A DNA stretch of 64,000 nt from Pseudonocardia sp. C8 (GCF_014267175.1 NZ_JACMTR010000002.1:3311501-3375500), one strand, 5' to 3'; shown: positions 20,950 to 32,860, numbered from the stretch's first letter. Program-made: numbers and translations. The notes: generated by a model not told the origin, from the letters alone.

Positions 20950-20990
20950 TTGACCGCGCCGGACCGGACCCGGAGGATTACTCTCCGTAT
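20950..20990 (+). promoter_or_regulatory. bldD promoter with an overlapping BldD-like operator
   Basis: TTGACC (20950-20955) and GAGGAT (20973-20978) are separated by exactly 17 bases. Right after the -10, TTACTCTCCGTAT (20978-20990) matches 8 of 10 fixed bases of the BldD box TNACNCWGNGTNA, suggesting autorepression. The leader would be about 180 bases. In the 20704-21163 gap I see only this and a short CACCC/GGGTG hairpin near 20830. Confidence 0.5.
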
Positions 20991-21163
20991 CAAATAGGGA
21001 ACGTGCCGCAGGGCCGGAGCGAGCGCGCCGGTACACGAGCCGGCGCGGGCCCGGTGTCGCCACCCCGCCGGGCAACCACCCACAGGGGCGACGACACGGC
21101 CACTTCCGGCACACCGCCGGTGACGACCGGCCGCCGGCACGGACCGCAGGAACGAGGAGATCG

Positions 21164-21655
21164 ATGGGCGACTACGCCAAGGCGCTCGGGGGCAAGCTCC
21201 GGGCGATCAGGCAGCAGCAGGGGCTGTCGCTGCACGGCGTCGAGCAGAAGTCGGGCGGGCGCTGGAAGGCGGTCGTCGTGGGCTCCTACGAGCGCGGCGA
21301 CCGTGCGGTCACCGTGCAGAAGCTGGCCGAGCTGGCCGACTTCTACGGGGTCCCGGTGGCCGAGCTGCTCCCCGAGGGGCGCGTCCCGTCGGGCAGCGAG
21401 CCCGCCACCAAGATCGTGATCAATCTGGAGCGGCTGCAGCAGCTGCCCGCGGACAAGGTCGGGCCGCTGGCCCGCTACGCCGCGGCCATCCAGAGCCAGC
21501 GCGGCGACTACAACGGCAAGGTGCTCTCGATCCGGGCCGAGGACCTGCGCTCGCTCGCGATCATCTACGACATGTCCCCCGGCGAGCTGACCGACCAGCT
21601 CATCGAGTGGGGCGTGCTGCCGCCCGAGTCCCGGCCCGGCCCGCACGTGGGATGA
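21164..21655 (+). CDS. bldD: Developmental master regulator BldD (c-di-GMP-responsive repressor)
   Basis: 163 residues. Residues ~5-70 are an HTH_3 (XRE) DNA-binding domain (LGGKLRAIRQQQGLSLHGVE ... SYERGDRAVTVQKLAELA). The C-terminal domain carries the complete c-di-GMP signature RGD-X8-RxxD: R113-G114-D115, then R124 and D127. In Streptomyces, a c-di-GMP tetramer glues two BldD molecules together and represses sporulation genes. An AGGAG site precedes the ATG. It converges with nusB across a hairpin. Confidence 0.93.
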   Translation: MGDYAKALGGKLRAIRQQQGLSLHGVEQKSGGRWKAVVVGSYERGDRAVTVQKLAELADFYGVPVAELLPEGRVPSGSEPATKIVINLERLQQLPADKVGPLARYAAAIQSQRGDYNGKVLSIRAEDLRSLAIIYDMSPGELTDQLIEWGVLPPESRPGPHVG

Positions 21656-21705
21656 TCGGACCCGCCGGACGCGCCCCAGGGGAAGGGTGGCGCGCTCGGC
21701 GCCCG

Positions 21706-21760
21706 TCCGGGCGGTGGTGGCCGTTTGCTCGGCACAGTTCTCCGGCCGTCACCGCCCGGA
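21706..21760. terminator. Bidirectional terminator between bldD and nusB
   Basis: Arms 21706-21722 and 21744-21760 pair over 17 positions: 11 perfect outer pairs (TCCGGGCGGTG with CACCGCCCGGA), then six more including two G-U wobbles. The loop is 21 bases. It lies between convergent genes. Confidence 0.8.
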
Positions 21761-21773
21761 TCTCCGCGTGGCC

Positions 21774-22193
21774 CTACAGGGTGGCGCGCAGGTGCTCGGC
21801 GATGTCCGAGATCTGGCCGAGCACGCCGTTGACGTAGCGCGGCGAGTCGTCGGTGGACAGGGTCCGGGCCAGCTCGACGGCCTCGGTGATCGCCACCGGG
21901 TCGTCGACGTCGTCGACCCACAGCAGCTCGTAGACGCCGATCCGCAGCAGCCCGCGGTCCACCGCCGGCATCCGGTCGACCGACCAGCCCTCGGCGTGCT
22001 CGGCGATCAGCTGGTCGATCCGCTCGCGGTGGGTGGCGACGCCCTCGACCAGCCGCGCGGCGTAGTCCTGGACCGGTGGGGCGTCGTCGGTCTCGCGGCG
22101 CGCGGCCAGCACCTCCAGCGGTGCCTCGCCACGCGCCTCGGACTCGAAGAGGATGTCCAGGGCCCGTTTGCGGGCCTTGGTACGTGCACGCAC
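21774..22193 (-). CDS. nusB: Transcription antitermination protein NusB
   Basis: Binds boxA RNA with S10 in rRNA antitermination. 139 residues, all-helical: N-terminal RARTKARKRALDILFESEARG, then IDQLIAEHAEGWSVDRMPAVDR and the conserved ITEAVELARTLSTDDSPRYVNGVL end. GTG start, with the efp stop one base upstream, so the two genes are co-transcribed. Confidence 0.96.
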   Translation of the reverse strand: MRARTKARKRALDILFESEARGEAPLEVLAARRETDDAPPVQDYAARLVEGVATHRERIDQLIAEHAEGWSVDRMPAVDRGLLRIGVYELLWVDDVDDPVAITEAVELARTLSTDDSPRYVNGVLGQISDIAEHLRATL

Positions 22194-22194
22194 G

Positions 22195-22755
22195 TCAGCT
22201 CACGCGGCCGAGGTAGCGGCCGTCCCGCGTGTCGACCTTCACCTTGGTGCCGGACTCCAGGAACAGCGGCACCTGGATCTCGGCGCCGGTCTCCAGGGTG
22301 GCCGGCTTGGTACCGCCCGTGGAACGGTCGCCCTGCAGGCCCGGGTCCGTGTGGGAGATGACCAGCTCGACCGAGGTCGGAAGCTCCACGAACAGCGGCT
22401 CGCCCTCGTGCAGCGACACCTGGGCGCCTGCGTTCTCCAGCAGGTACTTCGCGGCGTCGCCGACCTTCTCCTCCGGGATCGGGATCTGCTCGAAGGTGTC
22501 GCCGTCCATGAACACGAAGTCGGTGCCCTCGCGGTACAGGTAGGTCATGTCGCGGCGGTCGACCGTCGCGGTGTCGACCTTGGTGCCGGCGTTGAAGGTC
22601 TTGTCGACGACCTTGCCGGACATCACGTTCTTCAGGGTGGTGCGCACGAAGGCGCCGCCCTTGCCCGGCTTGACGTGCTGGAACGCCGTCACGGTCCACA
22701 GCTGGCCCTCGAGGTTCAGCACCAGGCCGTTCTTCAGGTCGTTCGTGGTCGCCAC
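22195..22755 (-). CDS. efp: Elongation factor P
   Basis: Relieves ribosome stalling at proline runs, relevant in a genome with so many Pro-rich tails. 186 residues in three beta-barrels. The loop that reaches the peptidyl-transferase centre reads KPGKGGAF with Lys at position 32; in actinobacteria this lysine is thought to work unmodified. The C-terminal signature [28 protein letters not shown] is complete. Start: the GTG at 22753-22755 after AGGAG. nusB follows directly. Confidence 0.96.
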   Translation of the reverse strand: MATTNDLKNGLVLNLEGQLWTVTAFQHVKPGKGGAFVRTTLKNVMSGKVVDKTFNAGTKVDTATVDRRDMTYLYREGTDFVFMDGDTFEQIPIPEEKVGDAAKYLLENAGAQVSLHEGEPLFVELPTSVELVISHTDPGLQGDRSTGGTKPATLETGAEIQVPLFLESGTKVKVDTRDGRYLGRVS

Positions 22756-22945
22756 GTGCGCGTTCTCCTGATCGGGTGTCGGGTCTCGCTGGTCGGGCAC
22801 CGGGTCCCGACGGCGCCACGGCCACGGTCGGCGGGCGGCGCGTCGCGAGGACGTCCGGTACGTCCGGCGCGCCCTGCCCGCGGGCGGTGCGCACCTGACG
22901 GTCAAGGGTACCGGCACGCGGTCCACCTGCCCGTGCCGGGCCGGT

Positions 22946-24022
22946 TCAGACCTCGATCAGGTCGCGGGGCAGGGTCGTCAGCGGTACGGCGGGCCCGCCG
23001 GCCGGCACGTGCAGGGTGTCCTCGATCCGCACCCCACCGCGTCCCTCCAGGTAGACGCCCGGTTCGACGGTCACGACCGCGCCGGCGGGAACGGTCCCGG
23101 CCCCGGTGCGGGCCAGCCACGGCGGCTCGTGGACCGCCAGCCCGACGCCGTGCCCGAGGCCGTGCGGGAACTCGTCGCCGTACCCCGCCTTCTCGATCAC
23201 CGTGCGGGCGGCGGCGTCGACCTCGCGCACCCCGGCACCGCCGCCGAGCGCGGCCCGCCCGGCACCGGCCGCGGCGTCGACCAGGGCGTGCAGCTCGCGC
23301 TGCCAGCCGGCGGCCGGGCCGAGGCAGAACGTCCGGGTGGTGTCGGAGTGGTAGCCGTCCAGCTCCGCCCCGAAGTCGATCTTCACGAGGTCGCCCCGGC
23401 ACAGCTCGGCGTCCGTCGGCGCGTGGTGCGGGACGGCCGAGTTCGCCCCGGCGGCGAGGATCGTGTCGAACGACGGCCCGGCCGCGCCCAGGCGCCGCAT
23501 GCGGTCGTCGAGGTCGCCGGCGACCTCCCGCTCGGTCCGGCCCGGCGCGAGCCCGCCGGCGTCGAGCAGGGCGCGCAGCGCGGTGTCGGCCAGCTCGCAG
23601 GCGGCCCGGATCGCCGCGACCTCGCCGTCGTCCTTGACCTGCCGCAGCCGGCCGACCAGGCCCGGGGCGCGGCGCAGGCGCCGTCCCGGGGCCGCGTCCC
23701 GGACCGCGGCGAGCCCGTCCACCGTCAGGGTCGCCGAGTCGTAGCCCAGTCCGGCCCCGGTCGGGACGCTCGCCGCGGCGGCCGGGGCGCTCGGCCGGTC
23801 GATCACCACGGGCAGGTCCGGGCACTGCGCGGCCGCCTGGAGCCGGTACCGGCCGTCGGTGCACAGCAGGTCCTCGCCCGCGCGGGACACCACGACCGCG
23901 GCGTTCGAGCCGGTGAACCCGGTGAGGTAGCGGACGTCGAGCAGGTCGGTGACCAGCAGCGCGTCCAGCCCCTCGGCGTCGAGGAGTGCGCGCACGGCGT
24001 CCCGGCGGGCGGCATGGGGCAT
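22946..24022 (-). CDS. pepQ: M24 family Xaa-Pro peptidase
   Basis: Dimetal aminopeptidase that cleaves Xaa-Pro bonds. The creatinase-type N-domain (~1-125) is followed by the pita-bread domain, with metal ligands visible as Asp in [13 protein letters not shown] and HSDTTRT, His in [13 protein letters not shown], and Glu in [11 protein letters not shown] and GGVRIEDT. 358 residues. It lies upstream of efp in the conserved order. The ATG follows a TAGGGT box by seven bases, so the transcript may be leaderless. Confidence 0.9.
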   Translation of the reverse strand: MPHAARRDAVRALLDAEGLDALLVTDLLDVRYLTGFTGSNAAVVVSRAGEDLLCTDGRYRLQAAAQCPDLPVVIDRPSAPAAAASVPTGAGLGYDSATLTVDGLAAVRDAAPGRRLRRAPGLVGRLRQVKDDGEVAAIRAACELADTALRALLDAGGLAPGRTEREVAGDLDDRMRRLGAAGPSFDTILAAGANSAVPHHAPTDAELCRGDLVKIDFGAELDGYHSDTTRTFCLGPAAGWQRELHALVDAAAGAGRAALGGGAGVREVDAAARTVIEKAGYGDEFPHGLGHGVGLAVHEPPWLARTGAGTVPAGAVVTVEPGVYLEGRGGVRIEDTLHVPAGGPAVPLTTLPRDLIEV

Positions 24023-24026
24023 GCGC

Positions 24027-24054
24027 GCGACCCTATGCCGGCATCTAGGGTCGC
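24027..24054. promoter_or_regulatory. Symmetric divergent promoter between pepQ and the metallo-hydrolase
   Basis: A perfect 9-bp inverted repeat, GCGACCCTA (24027-24035) and TAGGGTCGC (24046-24054), fills the 35-base gap. Each arm holds a TAGGGT -10 box ending exactly six bases before an ATG: 24046-24051 for the plus gene (ATG at 24058) and the complement of 24030-24035 for pepQ (ATG at 24022). Both transcripts would be leaderless and the two polymerases would compete. Confidence 0.6.
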
Positions 24055-24057
24055 CGC

Positions 24058-24777
24058 ATGGGCCTGTACTTCCGCCAGCTGCTCTCCGGCCAGGACTACG
24101 CCGTCGGCGACCCGGTGGCCACCCAGATGGTCAACTTCTCGTACCTGATCGGCGACACCGAGACGCGGGACGCGGTGGTCGTCGACCCTGCCTACTCCCC
24201 CGACGAGCTGCTGGCCGTGCTCGACGCGGACGGCATGCGGCTCACCGGGGTGCTCGCCACCCACCACCACCCCGACCACGTCGGTGGCTCGATGCTGGGC
24301 TTCGACCTCCGCGGGATCGCGGACCTGCTCGGGAAGCACCCGGTGCCGATCCACGTCCAGCGTCCCGAGGCCGACTACGTGACCCGGGTGACCGGCCTGT
24401 CCGCGACCGACCTGACCCCGCACGACCACGACGACGTCGTCGAGGTCGGCAACGTCGCGATCCGGCTGCTGCACACCCCGGGCCACACCCCGGGCAGCCA
24501 GAGCTTCCTGGTGCCCGACCCGGACGGCGGGGACAAGCTCGTCGCCGGTGACACCTTGTTCCTGCAGGGCTGCGGGCGGACCGACTTCCCGGGCGGGGAC
24601 GCCGCGCAGATGTACCACTCGCTGCAGCAGCTGGCGTCGCTCAAGGGCAACCCGACCGTCTACCCCGGGCACCGCTACACGGACGCCGCCAGCGCGCCGC
24701 TGCAGGACGTGCAGCGCACCAACATGGTGTACCGGGCGAGCTCCGCGGAGCAGTTCGTGGCAGCGTTCGGCGGGTGA
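24058..24777 (+). CDS. Metallo-beta-lactamase fold hydrolase (glyoxalase II / persulfide dioxygenase-like)
   Basis: 239 residues. Metal motif THHHPDHVGG, further ligands in HTPGHTPGSQSF, AGDTLF and YPGHRY match the GloB/ETHE1 branch of the MBL superfamily, which hydrolyses thioesters or oxidises persulfides. Substrate cannot be decided from sequence. There is no fused rhodanese domain. Divergent from pepQ and convergent with aroB, it occupies the place where mycobacteria have aroD (3-dehydroquinase). Confidence 0.85.
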   Translation: MGLYFRQLLSGQDYAVGDPVATQMVNFSYLIGDTETRDAVVVDPAYSPDELLAVLDADGMRLTGVLATHHHPDHVGGSMLGFDLRGIADLLGKHPVPIHVQRPEADYVTRVTGLSATDLTPHDHDDVVEVGNVAIRLLHTPGHTPGSQSFLVPDPDGGDKLVAGDTLFLQGCGRTDFPGGDAAQMYHSLQQLASLKGNPTVYPGHRYTDAASAPLQDVQRTNMVYRASSAEQFVAAFGG

Positions 24778-24789
24778 GCCGCGGCCGGC

Positions 24790-24792
<3 letters not shown>
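24775..24792. terminator. Mini-hairpin overlapping both stop codons of convergent genes
   Basis: TGAGCCG (24775-24781) pairs with CGGCTCA (24786-24792) around a four-base loop. The left TGA is the hydrolase stop; the right TCA is the complement of the aroB stop. Confidence 0.55.
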
Positions 24793-27823
<3,031 letters not shown>

Positions 27824-27953
27824 GGCATCCATCCTCTCACCCGGGGTTTCCGGGCCCGGACCAGGCCGAGGCCGGGCCGGGGCGGCGGTGGGGGCATCAG
27901 CCCGGCCTGTGGCGGCGCGGCGGCCGTCCGGCCGGTCCCGGGTGGCGCGCCGT

Positions 27954-28595
27954 TCATCCGGCCGCGCCGGCCACGATCACGACGAGTGCCGAACCGAGCA
28001 GCACCGGTCCGTGCGGGAGCCTGCTCCCCCACCGTGCCCGGCCGGCGAGCAGCGCGCATCCGGCGACGGCGGCCGACAACAACGCGGTGAGCAGGGCCGC
28101 GGCCGCGAGCGCACTCCAGGACGGGCCGGTGACCGCGGCCCCGACCGGTCCGGCGAGCTTGACATCGCCGGCGCCCATCGCGACCGGCGAGATCAGGTGG
28201 ACGGCGGCGTACGCCCCGGCCAGCAGCAGCGCCCCGGCGACTCCGCGCAGCACCGCGCCGGGCCCGGCCGGGAGGAGCGCGAGGACCACCGCCGGCAGCG
28301 CGGGCAGGGTCAGCGCGTCCGGCAACCGCCGCCGCAGCAGGTCCGTGGCCGCGCCGGCGACACCCAGCCAGCACACGACGGCGAGCACCGGTGCCCACCG
28401 GACGTCGATCAAGCCGCCGGCGCCCACCGCACCGAGCCCGGCCCACAGCACGCCGAGCCCGGCTTCGCACCACGGTGGTTCGACCGGTGCACCACGGCGC
28501 AAGCGGGCCAGCCAGCAGCGGGTCAGCGCGCCGGCGAGCGCACCGGCGGCGCCGAGGAGCAAGGTCGCGACGAGCGGGTGGTGCAGGAGGTCCAT
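27954..28595 (-). CDS. Type IV prepilin peptidase (A24 family)
   Basis: Integral membrane aspartyl protease that cleaves the leader from type IV pilin-like proteins. 213 residues, about six hydrophobic segments. The two catalytic aspartates are seen: [12 protein letters not shown] and GAGDVKLAG (GxGD). The N-terminal zinc/methylase domain of larger PilD proteins is missing, as in other actinobacteria. No pilin genes are in the window, so substrates (e.g. Tad/Flp pilins) must be elsewhere. Usually found just upstream of aroC next to aroE; aroE is absent here. Confidence 0.85.
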   Translation of the reverse strand: MDLLHHPLVATLLLGAAGALAGALTRCWLARLRRGAPVEPPWCEAGLGVLWAGLGAVGAGGLIDVRWAPVLAVVCWLGVAGAATDLLRRRLPDALTLPALPAVVLALLPAGPGAVLRGVAGALLLAGAYAAVHLISPVAMGAGDVKLAGPVGAAVTGPSWSALAAAALLTALLSAAVAGCALLAGRARWGSRLPHGPVLLGSALVVIVAGAAG

Positions 28596-28683
28596 GCGAT
28601 CGAGCCTGCCGTGGATCGGCACGGTTGCACCCACGACTTCGGCGCCTGTGGACAACTTTCCCGAGCGGTTCGGCGATGTCTGC

Positions 28684-28732
28684 GCGAGCGGGCCTGGTCC
28701 CGTTGCGAGCGGGCCTGGTCCCGTTTGCGAGA
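28684..28732. repeat. 21-bp tandem repeat, two full copies and a partial third
   Basis: Units 28684-28704 and 28705-28725 are identical (GCGAGCGGGCCTGGTCCCGTT, 21 bp, abridged here as GCGAGCGGGC...CCCGTT); after one T a third copy starts (GCGAG) and diverges. It lies in the gap between the prepilin peptidase and the DUF222 gene, some 60 bases before the SOS-like box. Confidence 0.75.
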
Positions 28733-28792
28733 GGTCACCTGGACCCGGGTACGGCTCGGCTCCCGGCGCCGGCGCCGCGAAAGTGTCGGTGG

Positions 28793-28808
28793 TCGATTGT
28801 ATGTTCTA
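28793..28808 (+). promoter_or_regulatory. LexA (SOS)-box-like site before the DUF222/HNH gene
   Basis: TCGATTGTATGTTCTA matches the actinobacterial SOS consensus TCGAAC-N4-GTTCGA at 9 of 12 fixed bases, with both inner and outer quartets TCGA and GTTC intact. It ends three bases before the ATG. Known: several 13E12-family genes are in the mycobacterial LexA regulon. Confidence 0.5.
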
Positions 28809-28811
28809 GAT

Positions 28812-30713
28812 ATGCCCGTTGAGCAGGTGGTTCCGGAGGGTCTGGCGGGATTGCCCGTCGGCCCCGGGCTGGCCGCTGCGCTCGCCGGGCTGGACCTGGC
28901 CCGGGTACCCAACGACGACATCGTCGACGTCCTGCTCGCCCAGTCCCGGCAGCTGGCCCACGAGCAGGCCCGGATGCTGGCCGCGCTGGCCGAGGTGGTC
29001 TACCGGCGCCCGTTCGCCGGCCCCGGGCAAATCCACCGCGGCGAGACCCCCGAACCGTACGCCGCCGACGAGGTCCGGGCCGCGCTGGCCTGGACCCGGC
29101 GGGCCGCCGAGGCCGAAACCGACCTGGCCGTCGCACTGGTCCACGACCTACCCCAGGTCTGGACCGCCCTGGACCAGGGCCGGATCGACCGGGGCAAGGC
29201 CACGGTGTTCGCCACCCACCTGGCCGGCCTCCCCACCACGCTGCGGGAACGGGTCTGCACCGAGGTCCTGCCACACGCACCACGGCTGACCACCGGCCAG
29301 ATCGCCGAGCGGATCAAACGCCTGATCCTGGAGGCCGACCCGGCCTACTTCGAGCAGCGCTACCGCCGCGCGATCCGCGAACGCCAGGTCGTGGCCTACC
29401 TGGCCGAAGACGGCACCGCCGTGCTGACCGCCACCGGACTACCCGCCGACGAAGCCGCCGCAGCCTGGGAACGACTCGACACCCTGGCCCGCGCCGCCCG
29501 CCACGACGGCCACCCCGGCACCCTCGACCAGGTCCGCGCCGACCTGGTCCTGGGCCTGCTCGACGGCTCCCTGCACGGCCTCAGCCGCGCCGAGATCCTG
29601 CACGCACTGCTGGAACGCTTCGCCGGCCACCCCGACACCCCCGACACCCCCGCTTCCCCGGACGGGGCAACCGGCAGCAGCCCCACACCCACCGCACCCG
29701 GATCCGCGTCCGCTCAGCCCGGTGCGGCCGAGTCCGACGGCACCGACTCCAGCAGCCCCGGCTCCGGCGGCCCCGACTCCGGCGATCCCGACCCCGCCCG
29801 ACCGAACCGCCGCCGACGCCGCGGGGTCGGCGTCGAGGTCCGGGTCCCGCTGAGCACCCTGCTCGGCCTCGACCAACGCCCCGGCGAGATCCCCGGCTGG
29901 GGACCGATCCCCGCCGATGCCGCCCGCAGGATCGTGGCCCGCCAACACCGCGCCCAATGGCGCTGGGTCATCGTCGACACCGACGGGCACCTGCTCGCCG
30001 AAGGCCTCACCCGCCGACGACCCACCACCGGTATCCGCCGCCGCGACCGCGACCGCACCGACGAACACGACCACAAGGACGACGGCCCGGCCGGGGGCAT
30101 CGTCGAGATCCACATCCCGGAAACCCTGCTCACCGAACTGGCCGCCGACGCGGCCCACCCCCGATGGGCCCGGGTGATCGCCGACATCACCGCCCGCTAC
30201 CAGCACCACCGGCAGCAGGCCGCACCCGGCGCCGACCTCGACGCCCACCCCACCGCCCGCTTCCCCCGCGCCGCGCTGCGCCGCCACACCCAGGTCCGCG
30301 ACCGCACCTGTACCTTCCCGACCTGCCGGACCCCGGCCCGACGCTGCGACCAGGACCACACCACCGACCACACCCACGGCGGCCCCACCACCCGCGACGA
30401 TCTCGGACCGCTGTGCCGCCACGACCACACGCTCAAGACCGAAGCCGGCTGGGACCTCGACCAGCCCGAACCCGGCCGGTTCATCTGGACCAGCCCCCTC
30501 GGCAAGACCTACCCGGTCGCCCCCGAACCGATCCTGCCACCGCCGATGCCACCGCTACCGCCCGACAACGACCCCGGCGGCGAACCTCCGGACGCCGACA
30601 CCGGACAGCACGACCTCGACCTGCACCGACGCCACCGCGCCCCACCCCAGGACGACACACCACCCGACGACACCGCCGCAGGTGGTCCTCATGACGACCC
30701 CACACCGTTCTGA
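28812..30713 (+). CDS. DUF222 domain HNH endonuclease-like protein (13E12 repeat family)
   Basis: 633 residues. The N-terminal DUF222 region (~1-260) is helical; a Ser/Pro/Gly/Asp-rich linker (~280-335) follows; the C-terminal part (~475-545) is an HNH nuclease: CTFPTCRTPARRCDQDHTTDH, HGG, then DDLGPLCRHDH with paired Cys and His ligands. The middle HNH Asn is replaced by Asp, which some members tolerate. The tail is Pro/Asp-rich. Family members are repeated in actinobacterial genomes and their role is unknown; one mycobacterial subgroup hosts a phage attachment site. No Shine-Dalgarno precedes the ATG and an SOS-like box abuts it, so a leaderless LexA-controlled message is plausible. Confidence 0.88.
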   Translation: MPVEQVVPEGLAGLPVGPGLAAALAGLDLARVPNDDIVDVLLAQSRQLAHEQARMLAALAEVVYRRPFAGPGQIHRGETPEPYAADEVRAALAWTRRAAEAETDLAVALVHDLPQVWTALDQGRIDRGKATVFATHLAGLPTTLRERVCTEVLPHAPRLTTGQIAERIKRLILEADPAYFEQRYRRAIRERQVVAYLAEDGTAVLTATGLPADEAAAAWERLDTLARAARHDGHPGTLDQVRADLVLGLLDGSLHGLSRAEILHALLERFAGHPDTPDTPASPDGATGSSPTPTAPGSASAQPGAAESDGTDSSSPGSGGPDSGDPDPARPNRRRRRGVGVEVRVPLSTLLGLDQRPGEIPGWGPIPADAARRIVARQHRAQWRWVIVDTDGHLLAEGLTRRRPTTGIRRRDRDRTDEHDHKDDGPAGGIVEIHIPETLLTELAADAAHPRWARVIADITARYQHHRQQAAPGADLDAHPTARFPRAALRRHTQVRDRTCTFPTCRTPARRCDQDHTTDHTHGGPTTRDDLGPLCRHDHTLKTEAGWDLDQPEPGRFIWTSPLGKTYPVAPEPILPPPMPPLPPDNDPGGEPPDADTGQHDLDLHRRHRAPPQDDTPPDDTAAGGPHDDPTPF

Positions 30714-30836
30714 CCCGAACCGGCCGGCTCGGCGGTGGGTCGGCCGGGTGTGCCGCCACGGGCCCGGGCCGACTCCTCTACCTGCGTCCGCCGGTCCGCC
30801 CCGCCGCACGGTCTCCGTCCCGGGCAGGATGGACGG

Positions 30837-31715
30837 ATGGGACCCGGTCTGCCGCAGGGCGCGCGCACGGCCTCGGCGATGTTCCGGGCCGAGGTCGACC
30901 ACGGCGTCGCCGAGCTGGTGCAGGACCCGGACCGCCCGCAGTCGTGGACGCTGCTGCTCGATGGGACCGCGCAGTCGCACGTCGACCTCGCCGATCCCGA
31001 GCACCTGGAGTTCGAGTACCTCCGCCGGGTCGCGCACCTCGTCGACCTGGCCGGGCCGCCGTCGGCGCCGCTGCGGGTGCTGCACCTCGGCGGCGGCGCG
31101 TGGACCCTGGCCCGCTACGTCGCCGCGACCCGGCCCGGCTCGCCGCAGACCGTGGTCGAGCTGGACGCGGCGCTGGCCGAGTTCGTCGCACACCGGCTGC
31201 CCGGCCCGGGCGAGGCCGACGGGCTGCGGGTCGTCACCGCCGAGGCCCGGTCGAGCCTGGACCGGTTCCCGGCGGACGCGTTCGACCTCGTCGTGCTGGA
31301 CGTCTTCGCCGGTGCCCGCACCCCCGCCCAGGTCACGACGGCCGAGTTCCTGCACGGGGTCCGCCGGGTGCTCGCACCGGCCGGTGTGTACGTCGCGAAC
31401 CTCGGCGACGGCTCCCCGTGGCCGTTCCTGCCCGGCCAGGTCGCGACGGCGGGCACGGTGTTCACCGAGCTGGCGCTGATGGCGGCGCCGGACGTGCTGC
31501 ACGGGCGCCGGTTCGGCAACCTCGTGCTGATCGGGTCGTGCCCGGAGCGCGACCTCCCGCTGCCGGGGCTCGTGCGGCGGGCCGCGGCGGACCCGTTCCC
31601 GGCCCGGGTGCTCGACGACGGCGGAACCCGGGCGCTCGGCCGGGGCGCCGCCGTCGTCACCGATGCGACCGCGGCACCGTCGCCGCGCCCGCCATCCGGG
31701 CTCTGGGGCCAGTAG
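30837..31715 (+). CDS. Spermidine-synthase-like methyltransferase-fold protein
   Basis: 292 residues with a Rossmann fold of the SpeE type: RVLHLGGGAWTLARYVAA (nucleotide loop), VVELDAALAEFVAHRL (acidic end of strand 2), FDLVVLDVFAGARTPAQVTT and a long C-terminal part. Family members in actinobacteria are annotated as fused-MFS/spermidine synthase or plain SAM-dependent proteins; the polyamine-binding residues cannot be confirmed by eye. The ATG at 30837 follows a weak AGGATGG site. It converges with the dehydrogenase, with only three bases between the stops. Confidence 0.75.
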   Translation: MGPGLPQGARTASAMFRAEVDHGVAELVQDPDRPQSWTLLLDGTAQSHVDLADPEHLEFEYLRRVAHLVDLAGPPSAPLRVLHLGGGAWTLARYVAATRPGSPQTVVELDAALAEFVAHRLPGPGEADGLRVVTAEARSSLDRFPADAFDLVVLDVFAGARTPAQVTTAEFLHGVRRVLAPAGVYVANLGDGSPWPFLPGQVATAGTVFTELALMAAPDVLHGRRFGNLVLIGSCPERDLPLPGLVRRAAADPFPARVLDDGGTRALGRGAAVVTDATAAPSPRPPSGLWGQ

Positions 31716-31718
31716 CGA

Positions 31719-32771
31719 TCAGGAGATCGACGGGTCGACCAGCACCTTCATCTTCTGCCCGGCCTTCAGCGCCTCGAAGCCCTCGGCCACGACGTCCGGC
31801 ATCGCGATCTTCTCCACCCACCCGGTCGTGTCGTAGTGCCCCCGCCCCATCAGGTCGATCACCGCCCGGTAGTCCTCGGCGGTGTAGCAGAGCGAGCCCT
31901 GGATCCGGGACTCGTTCATCACGAGGTTGATCAGCGGGGTCTCGATCGGGGTCTCGTAGATCGCCACGCTGACCGTGGGCCGCCCGTTCCCGACCGACGC
32001 CGTCGCCGTCTCCACCGCGGCCCGCACCCCGGCCGCGTCGTAGGCCGCGTCGGCGCCCCGGCCGTGCGTGAGGTCCGCGACGACGGACGGCACGTCCACC
32101 TCGGCCGGGTCCAGGGTGCGGGCACCGAGCCGCTCGATCGAGCTCCGGCGGGTCGCCGACGGCTCGACGACGTGGACGTCCTGCAGCCCCAGCCCGAGCA
32201 ACGCGAACCACAGGCCGATCCCGATCGGCCCGGCGCCGAACACGAGCGCCGTCGAGTCGGGGTTCACGTCGCCGAGCTTGGCCGCGTGGTAGGCCACCGA
32301 CATGGGCTCGACGAGCGCGCCCATCTCCAGGGACACCCCGTCGGGCAGCTTGTGCAGCATGTGCTGGGGCACGATCGTCGTCTCGGCCATGCCGCCGTCG
32401 GCCATCAGGCCGTGGAAGCCGATCTGCGCGCACACGTTGTAGCGGCCGTCCGTGCAGGCCGGGCAGGTCCCGCAGTAGTAGAGCGGCATGACGGCGACCC
32501 GGTCGCCCTCGACGACCCCGTCGACGCCCTGGCCGACCTCGACGACGGTGCCGGAGAACTCGTGCCCCAGGGTCAGCGGGAGCTCCCGGCCGGTGAGCGG
32601 GTGCTTCTGCCCGTGCGGGATGAAGATCGGGCCGGCGAAGTACTCGTGCAGGTCGGTGCCGCAGATCCCGTTGAAGCCGACCCGCAGCCGTACCTCGCCG
32701 CTGCCGACCGGGGCCTCCGGCACGTCGGTGATGTCGAGGTTCTCGCGTCCCCGGTAGACGACCGCACGCAT
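31719..32771 (-). CDS. Zinc-dependent medium-chain alcohol dehydrogenase (2,3-butanediol dehydrogenase-like)
   Basis: 350 residues. Catalytic-zinc ligands Cys in NGICGTDLHEY and His-Glu in LGHEFSG; structural-zinc cysteines in YYCGTCPACTDGRYNVC; NAD site VFGAGPIGIGLWFALL. The overall pattern (IFIPHGQKHPLTG insertion) resembles (R,R)-butanediol dehydrogenases; sorbitol or threonine dehydrogenase activity is possible. GGAAGGA precedes the ATG. Single gene, not coupled to mltG. Confidence 0.85.
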   Translation of the reverse strand: MRAVVYRGRENLDITDVPEAPVGSGEVRLRVGFNGICGTDLHEYFAGPIFIPHGQKHPLTGRELPLTLGHEFSGTVVEVGQGVDGVVEGDRVAVMPLYYCGTCPACTDGRYNVCAQIGFHGLMADGGMAETTIVPQHMLHKLPDGVSLEMGALVEPMSVAYHAAKLGDVNPDSTALVFGAGPIGIGLWFALLGLGLQDVHVVEPSATRRSSIERLGARTLDPAEVDVPSVVADLTHGRGADAAYDAAGVRAAVETATASVGNGRPTVSVAIYETPIETPLINLVMNESRIQGSLCYTAEDYRAVIDLMGRGHYDTTGWVEKIAMPDVVAEGFEALKAGQKMKVLVDPSIS

Positions 32772-32860
32772 GGTTGTTCCTTCCCGCCGACGACTGGTGC
32801 GCCGACCGGTCTACCAACCGCGTGTGGCGCCGGTCACGGGTTGGACCGGGGTTGCATGCC

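Noticed and set aside
28812..30713. Mobile element or intron-encoded HNH protein
   Set aside because: No terminal repeats, target duplication, recombinase or intron RNA features around it; the nearby 21-bp repeat is not at both ends.
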